NCBI GenBank assembly: GCA_039925965.1
Contig: JBDSXW010000127.1
Coordinates: 62,001 to 126,000, forward strand
DNA: 64,000 bases
Direction of reading: 5' to 3'
Origin: JAZKFT01 sp039925965
GTDB lineage: Bacteria > Bacteroidota > Bacteroidia > Chitinophagales > Chitinophagaceae
Made by a program: the position numbers and the translations under genes. Shown one piece after another: positions 17,879 to 25,841 of the stretch (its first letter is position 1; each line of letters begins with the position of its first letter). Under the pieces are notes generated by a model. The model did not search any database and was not told where the DNA came from. It saw only the letters and a program-made list of their open reading frames with translations.

Positions 17879-18739
17879 ATGAAAAAGTGCTTCCTGCTTC
17901 TTTCTTTTGGTTTCAATCTTGCGGCATCCGCACAAAATTCAGGAATCGGAACAACTTCCCCGCAGGCACCATTGCATATCAATACGGCATCCAGTGAAAT
18001 TGTTAGGTTACAGGCATCCCAGCCATCCATTGGTTTTTACAACGCAGCCGGAATATTCCAGGGGATGCTGTCGGCAACCGGAACTTCCATTAATTTGGGA
18101 TCAGCGACCGGTTCTTCCATACCGGTAACTATTTCGCCGAACGTAAGCCCTTCAGCCTATTTTATGCCTTCCGGCAATGTTGGTATAGGCACCAGTAACC
18201 CAGCCGAAAAGTTAGATGTTGCCGGTAGTATAAGATTCAGCGGTTTGTTGCTGCCAGGAGGTGTGACAGGACCGAAGGGTACTGCATTACAATCGACTGG
18301 CAGTGGTGCCCCTACGTGGATTTCCATACCGGATATGTACGCAAATAGTTTGCATACCCCATCCGCACCAGCAACTGTAACCATAAATGTTTATTCACCG
18401 GAGACGGATTTTCCCGGCTTAAGCCGCACAATAGCATTAAGCGGCAATGCAAAGGTTTTGATCAGTTATTCAGCAAGGGTTAATTCCCTTACGTGTTTCG
18501 GATGTGCCCAAACTTTTTATGAATGCCTCATAAATATTGATGGCACCACAATATCGAAGTTCGCACAGGACTGTGATAATGGAAACAGCAAAACGAATTC
18601 ATGCTCTTTTATTGCCCAGCTTGCCGCGGGCACACATACCATCACCATACGCTGTCGTCACAATGGCGGGCCAGATCTTCAGCTTTATGGAGGAGGAGAT
18701 ATTGAAGGTTCATTGGATGTTTTTATTATTCCACAGTAA
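17879..18739 (+). CDS. Secreted tail-fibre-like protein, tandem paralogue 1
   Basis: 286 residues with a Sec signal peptide ending at ASAQ. Directly after it comes GIGTTSPQAPLHI, the short beta-repeat seen in Bacteroidota proteins that resemble phage tail fibres; NVGIGTSNPAEKLDVAGSIR at about 100-119 is a second unit. The C-terminal 110 residues look like a beta-sandwich domain with conserved LSGNAKVLISYS, a Cys pair CFGC, INIDG and AGTHTITI. No peptidase S74 chaperone domain is present. First of three tandem paralogues sharing this plan (see 18859 and 19794). Role unknown; likely an exported, perhaps trimeric, surface or matrix protein. Confidence 0.85.
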   Translation: MKKCFLLLSFGFNLAASAQNSGIGTTSPQAPLHINTASSEIVRLQASQPSIGFYNAAGIFQGMLSATGTSINLGSATGSSIPVTISPNVSPSAYFMPSGNVGIGTSNPAEKLDVAGSIRFSGLLLPGGVTGPKGTALQSTGSGAPTWISIPDMYANSLHTPSAPATVTINVYSPETDFPGLSRTIALSGNAKVLISYSARVNSLTCFGCAQTFYECLINIDGTTISKFAQDCDNGNSKTNSCSFIAQLAAGTHTITIRCRHNGGPDLQLYGGGDIEGSLDVFIIPQ

Positions 18740-18858
18740 AATAAGTGTGCCATTTGGTTTATGATACAATAAATATTCGCAGATGATACTATGAAAACGT
18801 ATTAATTATTTGCTGCTTTCAGGTAGCTGTTTTTTGAATTACCATTAAATAAATCTTT

Positions 18859-19737
18859 ATGAATACTGTTTCCTCAAAATTATCGCTTTGTATTTCCTTT
18901 TTATTTTCAATGAGTTGTTATTATACATGGGCACAAAACACAGGAATAGGCACGAGTCTGCCCCAGGCTCCTTTGCATATCAATAATAATTCCGTTAATG
19001 AGTTACTGAGGTTGCAGGGAGCACAACCTTATATAAGTTTTTATTCTTTAGGAACTTACCAGGGATATTTATGGGCTACAGGTTCAACCATCGACCTGGG
19101 CACAGCGTTCTCTTCGAACTACCCGGTCACTATCTCTCCCAATCTGAATACTACAACTTTCTTTACTGCTAATGGGCGGGTTGGAATCGGAGGCGTAAGT
19201 AATCCTGCTGATAAATTGGATGCATCTGGGAATATAAGATTCAGCGGTGCCTTAAAACCAGGCGGGAATAGTGGAATTGCAGGGCAGGTGCTTCAATCTA
19301 ATGGTAGCAGCATTCCTACCTGGATAACACTGCCAAACATGTACGATAACACTTCACATATTTATACGCTGGCAGGTGCTCCTCCCATTGGACCGTCAAT
19401 AGTAGATGCGGATATTCCGGGTTTGACCCGAACTATAACATTAAGTGGCAATGCCAAAGTAATGATCAGCTATTCATTGTATGGATATGCTTACAATGAT
19501 TGCTGCGGGGCCGTCTATTATGAATATTATATAAAGATTGATGGAAATATTGTTAAAAGAAATTTTCAGTCATGTGCGAATCAAAAAACAAAGGCAAGTT
19601 CTCAAACATTTATAGCATCACTACCTGCGGGTACACACAATATTAAAATCTCCTGGCATTATTACCAGGGACCCCGCATTGATAATTTGCAAGATGAAAT
19701 TTGGTCGGTACTGGATATTGTTGTCTTTCCCCAATAA
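18859..19737 (+). CDS. Secreted tail-fibre-like protein, tandem paralogue 2
   Basis: 292 residues; signal peptide ending near CYYTWAQ. Same architecture as its upstream neighbour: GIGTSLPQAPLHI, then GRVGIGGVSNPADKLDASGN, then the C-terminal beta domain with LSGNAKVMISYS and AGTHNIKI. The Cys pair is altered (DCCG), and the LYGG motif near the end of the others is lost (IDNLQDEI), making this the most divergent of the three. It starts 119 bases after paralogue 1. Confidence 0.85.
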   Translation: MNTVSSKLSLCISFLFSMSCYYTWAQNTGIGTSLPQAPLHINNNSVNELLRLQGAQPYISFYSLGTYQGYLWATGSTIDLGTAFSSNYPVTISPNLNTTTFFTANGRVGIGGVSNPADKLDASGNIRFSGALKPGGNSGIAGQVLQSNGSSIPTWITLPNMYDNTSHIYTLAGAPPIGPSIVDADIPGLTRTITLSGNAKVMISYSLYGYAYNDCCGAVYYEYYIKIDGNIVKRNFQSCANQKTKASSQTFIASLPAGTHNIKISWHYYQGPRIDNLQDEIWSVLDIVVFPQ

Positions 19738-19793
19738 AACATCCTGGAAGAAATCTTGTTATTTCCATTTTAAAATATTTCATAATAAATCGA

Positions 19794-20678
19794 ATGAAAT
19801 CAGCTAATCTACTACTGCTCAGTTTTCGCATAATAGCTCTTACAGTCACGACCTCCACTGGTTTTGCACAACAACAAGTTGGCATAAATACACCTAACCC
19901 CCAGGCTCCATTGCATATTACAGGGGATGGAGAAATAGTACGGTTACAGGGTTCAAGTCCTTATATCAGTTTCTTCAATACGGCAACATACAACGGTTAT
20001 TTATGGGCACCTGGCTTTCGTATGGACTTAGGTTCAGCATCAGGTTCTACTCTTCCCGTAACGATTACGGCAGGGTCTTCGCTCCCCACTTATTTTTTGC
20101 CCAATGGTAACGTAGGTATTGGAGGTGTTAATAATCCGCTTGAAATAGTAGATGTTGCTGGCAATATTAAATTCAGCGGGGCATTAAAGCCAGGCGGGCT
20201 GCCGGGAACACCAGGCCAGGTATTGGTGTCTAATGGGGGCGGCAGTTATCCATTGTGGGTAACCATACCGAATATGTATAATAATATTTACCATGTTGCT
20301 TCTTCATCCGCTTTTGTTGTGGTAAATAGCGGGCTGCCCGATGCCGATTTTCCGGGACTCAACCAAAACATTGTCTTAAGCGGCAATGCTAAAGTAATGA
20401 TCAGTTATTCTGTAAGAGCCATCTCTTCTTCCTGTTTTGCATGTGCGCCTACCTATTACGAATATTTCATAAATGTGGATGGAACTAATCTGTGCCGTAA
20501 TTTCCAGAATTGCGACAACGCAAATAGTAACACCAGCTCTCAAACTTTTACAAAGCAACTTGGCGCGGGCTCACATACAATTGTTATAAAATGCCATTAT
20601 TATTCCGGCCCGGATCTTCGCCTATATGGAGGCAGTGATTTGGAAAGTTCTATGGATATTGTTGTAAGACCTCAGTAA
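19794..20678 (+). CDS. Secreted tail-fibre-like protein, tandem paralogue 3
   Basis: 294 residues from the ATG at 19794, which places a signal peptide (ending STGFAQ) correctly; a longer frame from 19701 overlaps paralogue 2 and is rejected. It carries VGINTPNPQAPLHI, NVGIGGVNNPLEIVDVAGN and the C-terminal beta domain with CFAC, INVDG, AGSHTIVI and LYGGSDLESS. It resembles paralogue 1 most in the C-terminal domain. The gap to paralogue 2 is only 56 bases, so at least these two are probably co-transcribed. Confidence 0.85.
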   Translation: MKSANLLLLSFRIIALTVTTSTGFAQQQVGINTPNPQAPLHITGDGEIVRLQGSSPYISFFNTATYNGYLWAPGFRMDLGSASGSTLPVTITAGSSLPTYFLPNGNVGIGGVNNPLEIVDVAGNIKFSGALKPGGLPGTPGQVLVSNGGGSYPLWVTIPNMYNNIYHVASSSAFVVVNSGLPDADFPGLNQNIVLSGNAKVMISYSVRAISSSCFACAPTYYEYFINVDGTNLCRNFQNCDNANSNTSSQTFTKQLGAGSHTIVIKCHYYSGPDLRLYGGSDLESSMDIVVRPQ

Positions 20679-20992
20679 GCATAAACTATCGATTTCACTG
20701 CTTTTCAGTTACCGGGGCTTTTTCGCATACCGATGATTCAGCTTCACCTGCTGAAGTAATACTCACAAATAACGAGAAGTTTCTTCGCCACCTCAAACAA
20801 TTCACCGCCTGCCTGAGATTCATAATTATTTTTTATAGTGGTTACATGTAGACTGATTGCAGGAATGAACATATCCAGGCAAGGTAGGAAACGTTGGTAA
20901 AAATGCAGGCTCAATAACCGTTGCCGCAGATGATACCATTTTTTAAAGGAGGGGAGGTTTTGTAAAATTGCTTATCACGCAATGATCGCCAA
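20679..20992. other. Convergent intergenic region
   Basis: Lies between the last paralogue and the ahcY terminator. No supported gene; a 42-codon minus-strand frame near 20700-20830 has no recognisable features. The GGGGCTTTTT sequence near 20715 may end rightward transcription weakly. Confidence 0.4.
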
Positions 20993-21024
20993 AAAAAGCC
21001 CACCGATTGCTCGATGGGCTTTGT
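20993..21024 (-). terminator. Rho-independent terminator of ahcY
   Basis: Read leftward: 12-bp stem AAAGCCCATCGA / TCGGTGGGCTTT (one G-T wobble), 4-base loop, followed by seven T. It begins about 30 bases after the ahcY stop codon. Confidence 0.9.
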
Positions 21025-21054
21025 CTGATATCTAAATGCTATTATCTATCACTC

Positions 21055-22383
21055 TTAGTAACGATACATTTCAGCCTTGAAAGGACCAGCTTTGCTGATG
21101 CCTAAATATTCTGATTGAGCATCGGTCAGCTCATCTAACACAGCGCCAACTTTGGCAAGGTGTAAGCGGGCCACTTTCTCATCGAGATGCTTAGGCAGCA
21201 CATATACTTTATTTTCGTAAGCAGCACCATTGGTCCATAATTCAATTTGGGCCAGGGTTTGGTTACTGAACGAGTTACTCATTACAAATGATGGGTGACC
21301 AGTAGCACAACCCAAATTTACAAGGCGGCCTTCAGCGAGGATGATCACATCTTTTCCATCAATATTGTACAAATCAACCTGTGGTTTGATGGTGTCTTTT
21401 GTAGAACCGTAGGCACTGTTTAACCAGGCCATATCGATTTCAATATCGAAGTGACCGATATTACAAACGATCGCTTTGTCTTTCATCAAACGGAAATGTT
21501 TCTCTGTGATGAGGTCGCGGCAACCTGATGCAGTAACAATGATATCGGCTTCTTTAACAGCCTCGGCCATCGGCTTTACTTCAAAACCTTCCATAGCAGC
21601 TTGTAATGCACAGATAGGATCGATTTCAGTAACGATTACGCGGCAGCCAGCACCTTTTAAACTCAATGCAGAACCTTTGCCAACATCACCGTATCCACCC
21701 ACAACGGCTATCTTACCCGCCATCATCACATCGGTAGCACGACGGATCGCATCTACCAAACTTTCCTGGCAACCGTATTTGTTGTCGAATTTAGATTTGG
21801 TAACGCTGTCGTTTACGTTGATAGCAGGGATCGGCAAAGTACCTTTTGCCATACGCTCGTACAAGCGGTGAACTCCGGTGGTAGTTTCTTCGCTCAAACC
21901 TTTAAGGTGTTGGATCAGCTCAGGGTAAGTATCAAAAACCATATTGGTCAGATCGCCGCCATCGTCCAGGATCATGTTCAAAGGACGATCAACACCGCCA
22001 AAGAACAAAGTCTGCTCAATACACCAATCAGCTTCTTCCTGGCTCTGGCCTTTCCAGGCAAAAACGCCAACACCGGTAGCTGCAATTGCTGCGGCAGCCT
22101 GATCCTGTGTAGAGAAAATGTTGCAGGAGCTCCATTTTACTTCAGCACCTAACGCAGTTAAAGTTTCGATCAACACAGCAGTTTGGATGGTCATGTGCAA
22201 GCAACCCGCGATGCGTGCACCAGCCAAAGGTTGGCTTGGGCCATATTCTGCGCGGATGCTCATCAGACCCGGCATTTCTGCTTCGGCCAAACGGATTTCT
22301 TTACGGCCCCAATCTGCGAGGCTCATATCTGCCACCTTGTACTTCAGGCTGAAGTCGATAGCATTTTTTGTTATTGTAGACAT
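21055..22383 (-). CDS. ahcY: Adenosylhomocysteinase
   Basis: 442 residues. It hydrolyses S-adenosylhomocysteine reversibly to adenosine and homocysteine, clearing the inhibitor of methyltransferases and feeding the methionine cycle. Visible hallmarks are the N-terminal PSQPLAGARIAGCLHMT, catalytic-region NVNDSVTKSKFDN, NAD-binding GGYGDVGKGSA near 225, and the C-terminal KVYVLPKHLDEKVARLHL with the KAEMYRY end that closes the NAD site of the neighbouring subunit. The length is normal for the bacterial/eukaryotic short form. It is divergent from an Lrp/AsnC regulator gene, with 117 bases between starts; this suggests regulation of the methionine cycle by that regulator, which is inference. Confidence 0.97.
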   Translation of the reverse strand: MSTITKNAIDFSLKYKVADMSLADWGRKEIRLAEAEMPGLMSIRAEYGPSQPLAGARIAGCLHMTIQTAVLIETLTALGAEVKWSSCNIFSTQDQAAAAIAATGVGVFAWKGQSQEEADWCIEQTLFFGGVDRPLNMILDDGGDLTNMVFDTYPELIQHLKGLSEETTTGVHRLYERMAKGTLPIPAINVNDSVTKSKFDNKYGCQESLVDAIRRATDVMMAGKIAVVGGYGDVGKGSALSLKGAGCRVIVTEIDPICALQAAMEGFEVKPMAEAVKEADIIVTASGCRDLITEKHFRLMKDKAIVCNIGHFDIEIDMAWLNSAYGSTKDTIKPQVDLYNIDGKDVIILAEGRLVNLGCATGHPSFVMSNSFSNQTLAQIELWTNGAAYENKVYVLPKHLDEKVARLHLAKVGAVLDELTDAQSEYLGISKAGPFKAEMYRY

Positions 22384-22402
22384 GGTTAAATTTTTAGAAT
22401 GG

Positions 22403-22410
22403 CAAAGATA
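22403..22410 (-). promoter_or_regulatory. TATCTTTG -7 box of ahcY
   Basis: Exact TAnnTTTG match read leftward, 19 bases before the ahcY ATG. The -33 element is not convincing. Confidence 0.55.
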
Positions 22411-22453
22411 GGTTTGCAGGATAAAAGTAGAGAATTCTAAATTAATTCAGGAT

Positions 22454-22469
22454 AGGTTTTCCAAAACCT
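22454..22469. promoter_or_regulatory. AGGTTTT/AAAACCT palindrome between ahcY and lrp
   Basis: Seven-base arms around a two-base centre, about midway between the divergent starts. The half-site word AGGTTT occurs again on both sides (22410 and 22486 regions). A plausible binding site for the Lrp-type regulator encoded next to it. Confidence 0.45.
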
Positions 22470-22500
22470 TATCTTTAGTAGTATAAACCTACTGTTTGAC

Positions 22501-22998
22501 ATGCCAAACCAACTTGTAAAAGAACAATCCACTAAGGAAGCTGTGGTGCTTGATAAAGCAGACCTGGCGATCCTGAAAATTCTCCAGCAAAATGCGCGGG
22601 CCACAGTGAAAGAAATTTCCGACCAGGTTCACCTGAGCACAACGCCAGTACACGAGCGTATCAAGCGCTTGGAAAAGACTGGCGTGATAAAACAGTACGC
22701 TACACTGCTGGATCCTGCCAGAGTAAAAAAGGGCCTGATGGTGATTTGCTATGTTTCTTTAAAGGAACATAGTAAAATCGCCGGATCCACTTTCATCAAA
22801 AATATCAACGACATGCCGGAAGTGATTGAGTGCTATAATATCAGTGGCGAGTTTGATTTTATGTTGAAAGTCGTAGCCGAAAGCATGGATGATTATTACG
22901 ACTTCCATGTAAACAAACTCAGCCAGGCTGAGAACCTGGGACATGTCCAGAGTGTGTTTGTGATGGGCATAATTAAGCAAACGCACGTGCTGGTTTGA
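22501..22998 (+). CDS. Lrp/AsnC family transcriptional regulator
   Basis: 165 residues. An N-terminal winged helix-turn-helix (about 18-75: LDKADLAILKILQQNARATV and HLSTTPVHERIKRLEKTGVI) is followed by a ligand-binding RAM/AsnC_trans_reg domain (about 80-160, ending LGHVQSVFVMGIIKQTHVLV). Members form octamers that sense amino acids. It is divergent from ahcY, so methionine-cycle or amino-acid control is the natural guess. Its last 45 codons are present a second time, broken, 80 bases downstream (23076-23200). The stop codon is followed at once by the GATGTC repeat. Confidence 0.95.
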   Translation: MPNQLVKEQSTKEAVVLDKADLAILKILQQNARATVKEISDQVHLSTTPVHERIKRLEKTGVIKQYATLLDPARVKKGLMVICYVSLKEHSKIAGSTFIKNINDMPEVIECYNISGEFDFMLKVVAESMDDYYDFHVNKLSQAENLGHVQSVFVMGIIKQTHVLV

Positions 22999-23032
22999 GA
23001 TTTTGATGTCGGATGTCTGATGTCTGATTTGC
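22996..23032. repeat. GATGTC repeat after the lrp stop
   Basis: Three to four units of GATGTC(T/G)GAT begin within a few bases of the TGA stop. Confidence 0.85.
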
Positions 23033-23075
23033 AATAAAACGGTGGACTCACTGGTGCAAAATGTGCTGATTTGGC

Positions 23076-23200
23076 GTCATTAAAAGCATAGACCCTACTA
23101 CGAATTTCAATTGAACAAACTGAGCCCGGCCGAAAACCTGGGGCATGTGCAAACTGTGTTTGTAATGGGCATTATTAATCAAACGCAGGTGCATGTTTGA
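23076..23200 (+). pseudogene. Truncated tandem copy of the lrp 3' end
   Basis: The frame reads YYEFQLNKLSPAENLGHV and then QTVFVMGIINQTQVHV with a TGA, matching the end of the intact regulator (YYDFHVNKLSQAENLGHV and so on) at most positions. Homology starts around the GTC at 23076 and passes a one-base deletion just before the two tyrosine codons. The flanking repeat and the words GGTGGACTCACTGGTGC and GTGCTGATTTGG that follow the first copy also follow this one in worn form (to about 23330), so the whole gene end plus intergenic DNA was duplicated. Confidence 0.88.
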
Positions 23201-23205
23201 ATATT

Positions 23206-23283
23206 TTGATGTGGGATGTGGGATGTGGGATGTCTGATTGTGTGATTTTGGATGTTTTGGTGTCTGATGTCTGATTTGTGATG
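23206..23283. repeat. GATGTG/GATGTCTGAT repeat after the lrp remnant
   Basis: Expanded version of the repeat that follows intact lrp: units GATGTGG, GGATGTGG, GATGTCTGAT, TTTTGGT. From 23284 to 23586 nothing else is recognisable. Confidence 0.8.
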
Positions 23284-23586
23284 GTTTTTGTGGAATCACT
23301 GGTGCTAAGGGTGCAGATTGGTTTTAAGAATTTGAATGGATATGCTTGTTTACGGTTACTTAAAGCCTGCAGGTGAAAGAATCGTAACCTCTGTCTCATT
23401 AACAATTCTCTATTGATAATCTTAGTGTTTGCCTTTCAGCCTACAGATCTACGACTACAAAATAAGCCGCAATAAATAAGTTTGTAGTGATGATCCATTT
23501 CTTTTGTTCTGCACTGCAGCAATTAGTAGGTGTGCTTGGCAAAGAACGCAGTTACGCAGGAACCGGCGGGCGGAATGCAGGCCGTA

Positions 23587-24093
23587 TTAAAGTGCCAACC
23601 CCATCACATGATCTACCATAAAAAAGTCCTGACCAATATCAACCTCCATATCTTCTAGAACAGTAAAGCCCTGGTGCAAGTAGAAGGCTTTCGCATTATT
23701 GGCCCGGTTCACATTCAGCACAAGCTGTTCTGCTCCGGCCGCCTGTGAGATGGATTTTACTGCTGCAAGCAAGGTTTTACCTGCTCCGCTTTTCTGAACG
23801 GTGGGCAATACATACAGCTTGTGAAGTTTATAGACCACCGGCTCTTTTTTCACCTCGCCAAAACCGGTGAATGCAATGGGCTTGCCAGCTTGCCAGGCCA
23901 GGATAAACTGTTGCTCACCGCTAACCATCTGATGGAGTAGCGTGGCTTCGCTGTACATCATATTAAGCATGAATTCAATTTGCCCCGACGTTAGAATTGC
24001 TCCATAGGCAGCCGGCCATGTGACCATCGCTATGTTGCGGATAATGGGAATATCGTTTGTTGTAGCATTAATTAGCTGTAGTGGTGTCGCCAT
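23587..24093 (-). CDS. GNAT family N-acetyltransferase
   Basis: 168 residues from the ATG at 24093 (MATPLQLI); an upstream start at 24120 is possible but adds residues that overlap the region right after the PrsW stop. The GNAT fold is shown by KLYVLPTVQKSGAGKTLLAAV (acetyl-CoA pyrophosphate loop, Q/R-x-x-G-x-A/G type, near 98-118) and LNVNRANNAKAFYLHQGF near 132-149, the usual end of the domain. Substrate unknown. It follows the PrsW gene by 36 bases and is likely co-transcribed. Confidence 0.9.
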   Translation of the reverse strand: MATPLQLINATTNDIPIIRNIAMVTWPAAYGAILTSGQIEFMLNMMYSEATLLHQMVSGEQQFILAWQAGKPIAFTGFGEVKKEPVVYKLHKLYVLPTVQKSGAGKTLLAAVKSISQAAGAEQLVLNVNRANNAKAFYLHQGFTVLEDMEVDIGQDFFMVDHVMGLAL

Positions 24094-24129
24094 TATCAAG
24101 AAAGAAATTTGTAGCTGCAAATATGCATT

Positions 24130-24894
24130 TTAAATTTCCAGCTGACCGGCTGCAACCGGCGTATTTGGATCTTTTGGAAATAAAGCCCGGCTGATTTTCC
24201 GGTGTTTTCTGATTGCCAGGAAGGCCAGGACATAACCTAATACCGCTGTGAACAAGGCGCCACCAATCAATGCACCTTCGTATTCACCACCTCTTAGCTC
24301 ATTGGATTCACGAAGGAATAAGGCTCCATCATACGTGCCGTGGAGCAGCATGCCGCAGATAAGACCAATAACCATATAGAGAAATTTATTCCTTGGCTTG
24401 AACTTTGCAAGGCCCATAAAATAGCCCACGATAACGCCCCAGCAGGCATGACCAGGAACGGCGAGGAACATGCGCAGGAGCCCTACCTGCATGCCGGTTT
24501 CCGGATTTGAAAATACATACATCACATTTTCGATTGTAGCAAAACCCATAGCTACCATTACCATATACACAATGCCATCTAACGGCTCATTAAAAGCCTT
24601 TTTTGGATAGGCGTAGATCCTGCACATAGAAAACTTGCACAGTTCTTCCACAAAAGCCGCCATAATAAAAGCAGTAAATAATTTATCAGGGATCGTCCCC
24701 GGTTCGGTCATTTCAGTTTGGATTGGCTCAAGACCCTTATCAATCAGGATGGCCAACAGTGCAGAAACAATGCCAAGTAAAAAACAGACGAACAGGAGTT
24801 TTATCGGTTCGCGGTCCTGGCGGTCGCGCCAGTAGATGTAAAGCATGATAGCGGCACCAGGTGCAAGTGAGATGGCGAGTAGGGAAGGCCACAT
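24130..24894 (-). CDS. PrsW family intramembrane metalloprotease
   Basis: 254 residues with about seven hydrophobic helices. The family's catalytic signatures are present: VEELCK near 90-95 (EExxK), GFATIENVMYVF near 118-129 and PGHACWGVIVGY near 147-158. In Bacillus PrsW performs site-1 cleavage of an anti-sigma factor; in Bacteroidota its substrate is unknown. No anti-sigma gene is adjacent, although a small sigma-like protein occurs at 2493. The first gene of a likely two-gene unit with the GNAT protein. Confidence 0.9.
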   Translation of the reverse strand: MWPSLLAISLAPGAAIMLYIYWRDRQDREPIKLLFVCFLLGIVSALLAILIDKGLEPIQTEMTEPGTIPDKLFTAFIMAAFVEELCKFSMCRIYAYPKKAFNEPLDGIVYMVMVAMGFATIENVMYVFSNPETGMQVGLLRMFLAVPGHACWGVIVGYFMGLAKFKPRNKFLYMVIGLICGMLLHGTYDGALFLRESNELRGGEYEGALIGGALFTAVLGYVLAFLAIRKHRKISRALFPKDPNTPVAAGQLEI

Positions 24895-25001
24895 AGTTGT
24901 AAATTTTCAGCCAAATTAGGCAAAAGGTTTTGCCCGTACAAACGGTTTGGTATGTGGTGGAAAACGTTTGATAAAAGAATAGAAATGGTTCAAATCCGGA
25001 A

Positions 25002-25502
25002 CTATTGGATGTCTAACACCAGTGATGGCGCCCTGGTATTGAGTTTGCGCCTTGGGTCGTAATAAAGTATGGTGCTAAATGTAATTTCTTCTCCTTTTTG
25101 CACAAAGTTGGAAATTTCTTCGCGCCAGCTATCGGTGAGGTTATTGCCCGTAATATCGCCACCCACAAAATAATAAACGGTCTTTGGTTTGCCGGTACGC
25201 ACATCATCCGATACATCTTTTTTCTTCCAGGTTATTTCAAAAGAAACAACGGTGTAAACCGCACCCTTTTCATCTTTTAACTTCAGCTGCGGGTTTACGC
25301 CAAGTAATCGCTTCAGATCTGTTGCAAAAGCCTTGCTGCCATCGGTATAAGCACCAAAATAGGGGATGAGTTTTAGCCTGCCTTTACTGGTGTCGGGTTT
25401 TGCTGGCGCTGGTTTTTGACGGGGTTGGGCAAAACCGGCAATTGATAGCAAAAGCATGGCTGCCAGTAGCATCAATGGGTTGCAGGTAACATGTTTTTGC
25501 AT
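25002..25502 (-). CDS. Secreted hypothetical protein, faintly GldM C-terminal-like
   Basis: 166 residues with a signal peptide (LLAAMLLLSIAGFAQ) and a Pro/Lys-rich linker. The remainder (YTVVSFEITWKK, then GEEITFSTILYYDPR and SLVLDIQ at the end) recalls the order of strands in the last domain of the gliding/type IX secretion protein GldM/PorM, but this is a by-eye impression. An exported protein of unknown function, transcribed alone. Confidence 0.7.
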   Translation of the reverse strand: MQKHVTCNPLMLLAAMLLLSIAGFAQPRQKPAPAKPDTSKGRLKLIPYFGAYTDGSKAFATDLKRLLGVNPQLKLKDEKGAVYTVVSFEITWKKKDVSDDVRTGKPKTVYYFVGGDITGNNLTDSWREEISNFVQKGEEITFSTILYYDPRRKLNTRAPSLVLDIQ

Positions 25503-25647
25503 AGTAAATATTTTTTGTCTTCATGACTAATGAACCAGAAAGACGGGGGCATAAGCGGTACGGAGTTCCCAACTGCTTCGCGATAATTGTTTTACCATAC
25601 CACGGGAATCAACCTCTAATCCCATTGTCGTTAAGTGCAAAATCTGC

Positions 25648-25803
25648 ATGTGCCATGGGCACATTTTGGGGGTAGTAAATCTGGTTTTGCTGTGCCTTTA
25701 CGTTCCATAGTAGCGTTTTGTGGGAGGCTTGCACAAACTGTTCCTCTGGAACACGACACCCATTCCTACCTTTTTCTACCAACAAAATGTGCCCAAGGCA
25801 CAT
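25648..25803. repeat. 28-bp inverted repeat made of TGTGCCnnnGGCACA palindromes
   Basis: Left arm 25648-25675 and right arm 25776-25803 are inverted copies with three mismatches in 28. Each arm contains its own palindrome, TGTGCC-ATG-GGCACA and TGTGCC-CAA-GGCACA. The 100 bases between have no supported gene. The size and nested symmetry fit a miniature inverted-repeat element or a pair of operator sites; it lies downstream of valS in a 339-base gap. Confidence 0.75.
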
Positions 25804-25841
25804 AGAATCCATAACGAGATTGCCACTGAACCTCTAAACGT

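Noticed and set aside
24981..25012. GGTTCAAATCC T-loop-like sequence
   Set aside because: Flanking bases do not pair to a T stem and no D or anticodon arm is present upstream.
25609..25812. 67-codon minus-strand frame in the inverted-repeat region
   Set aside because: It is read through the inverted repeat and carries no signal of translation; better explained as part of a non-coding element.
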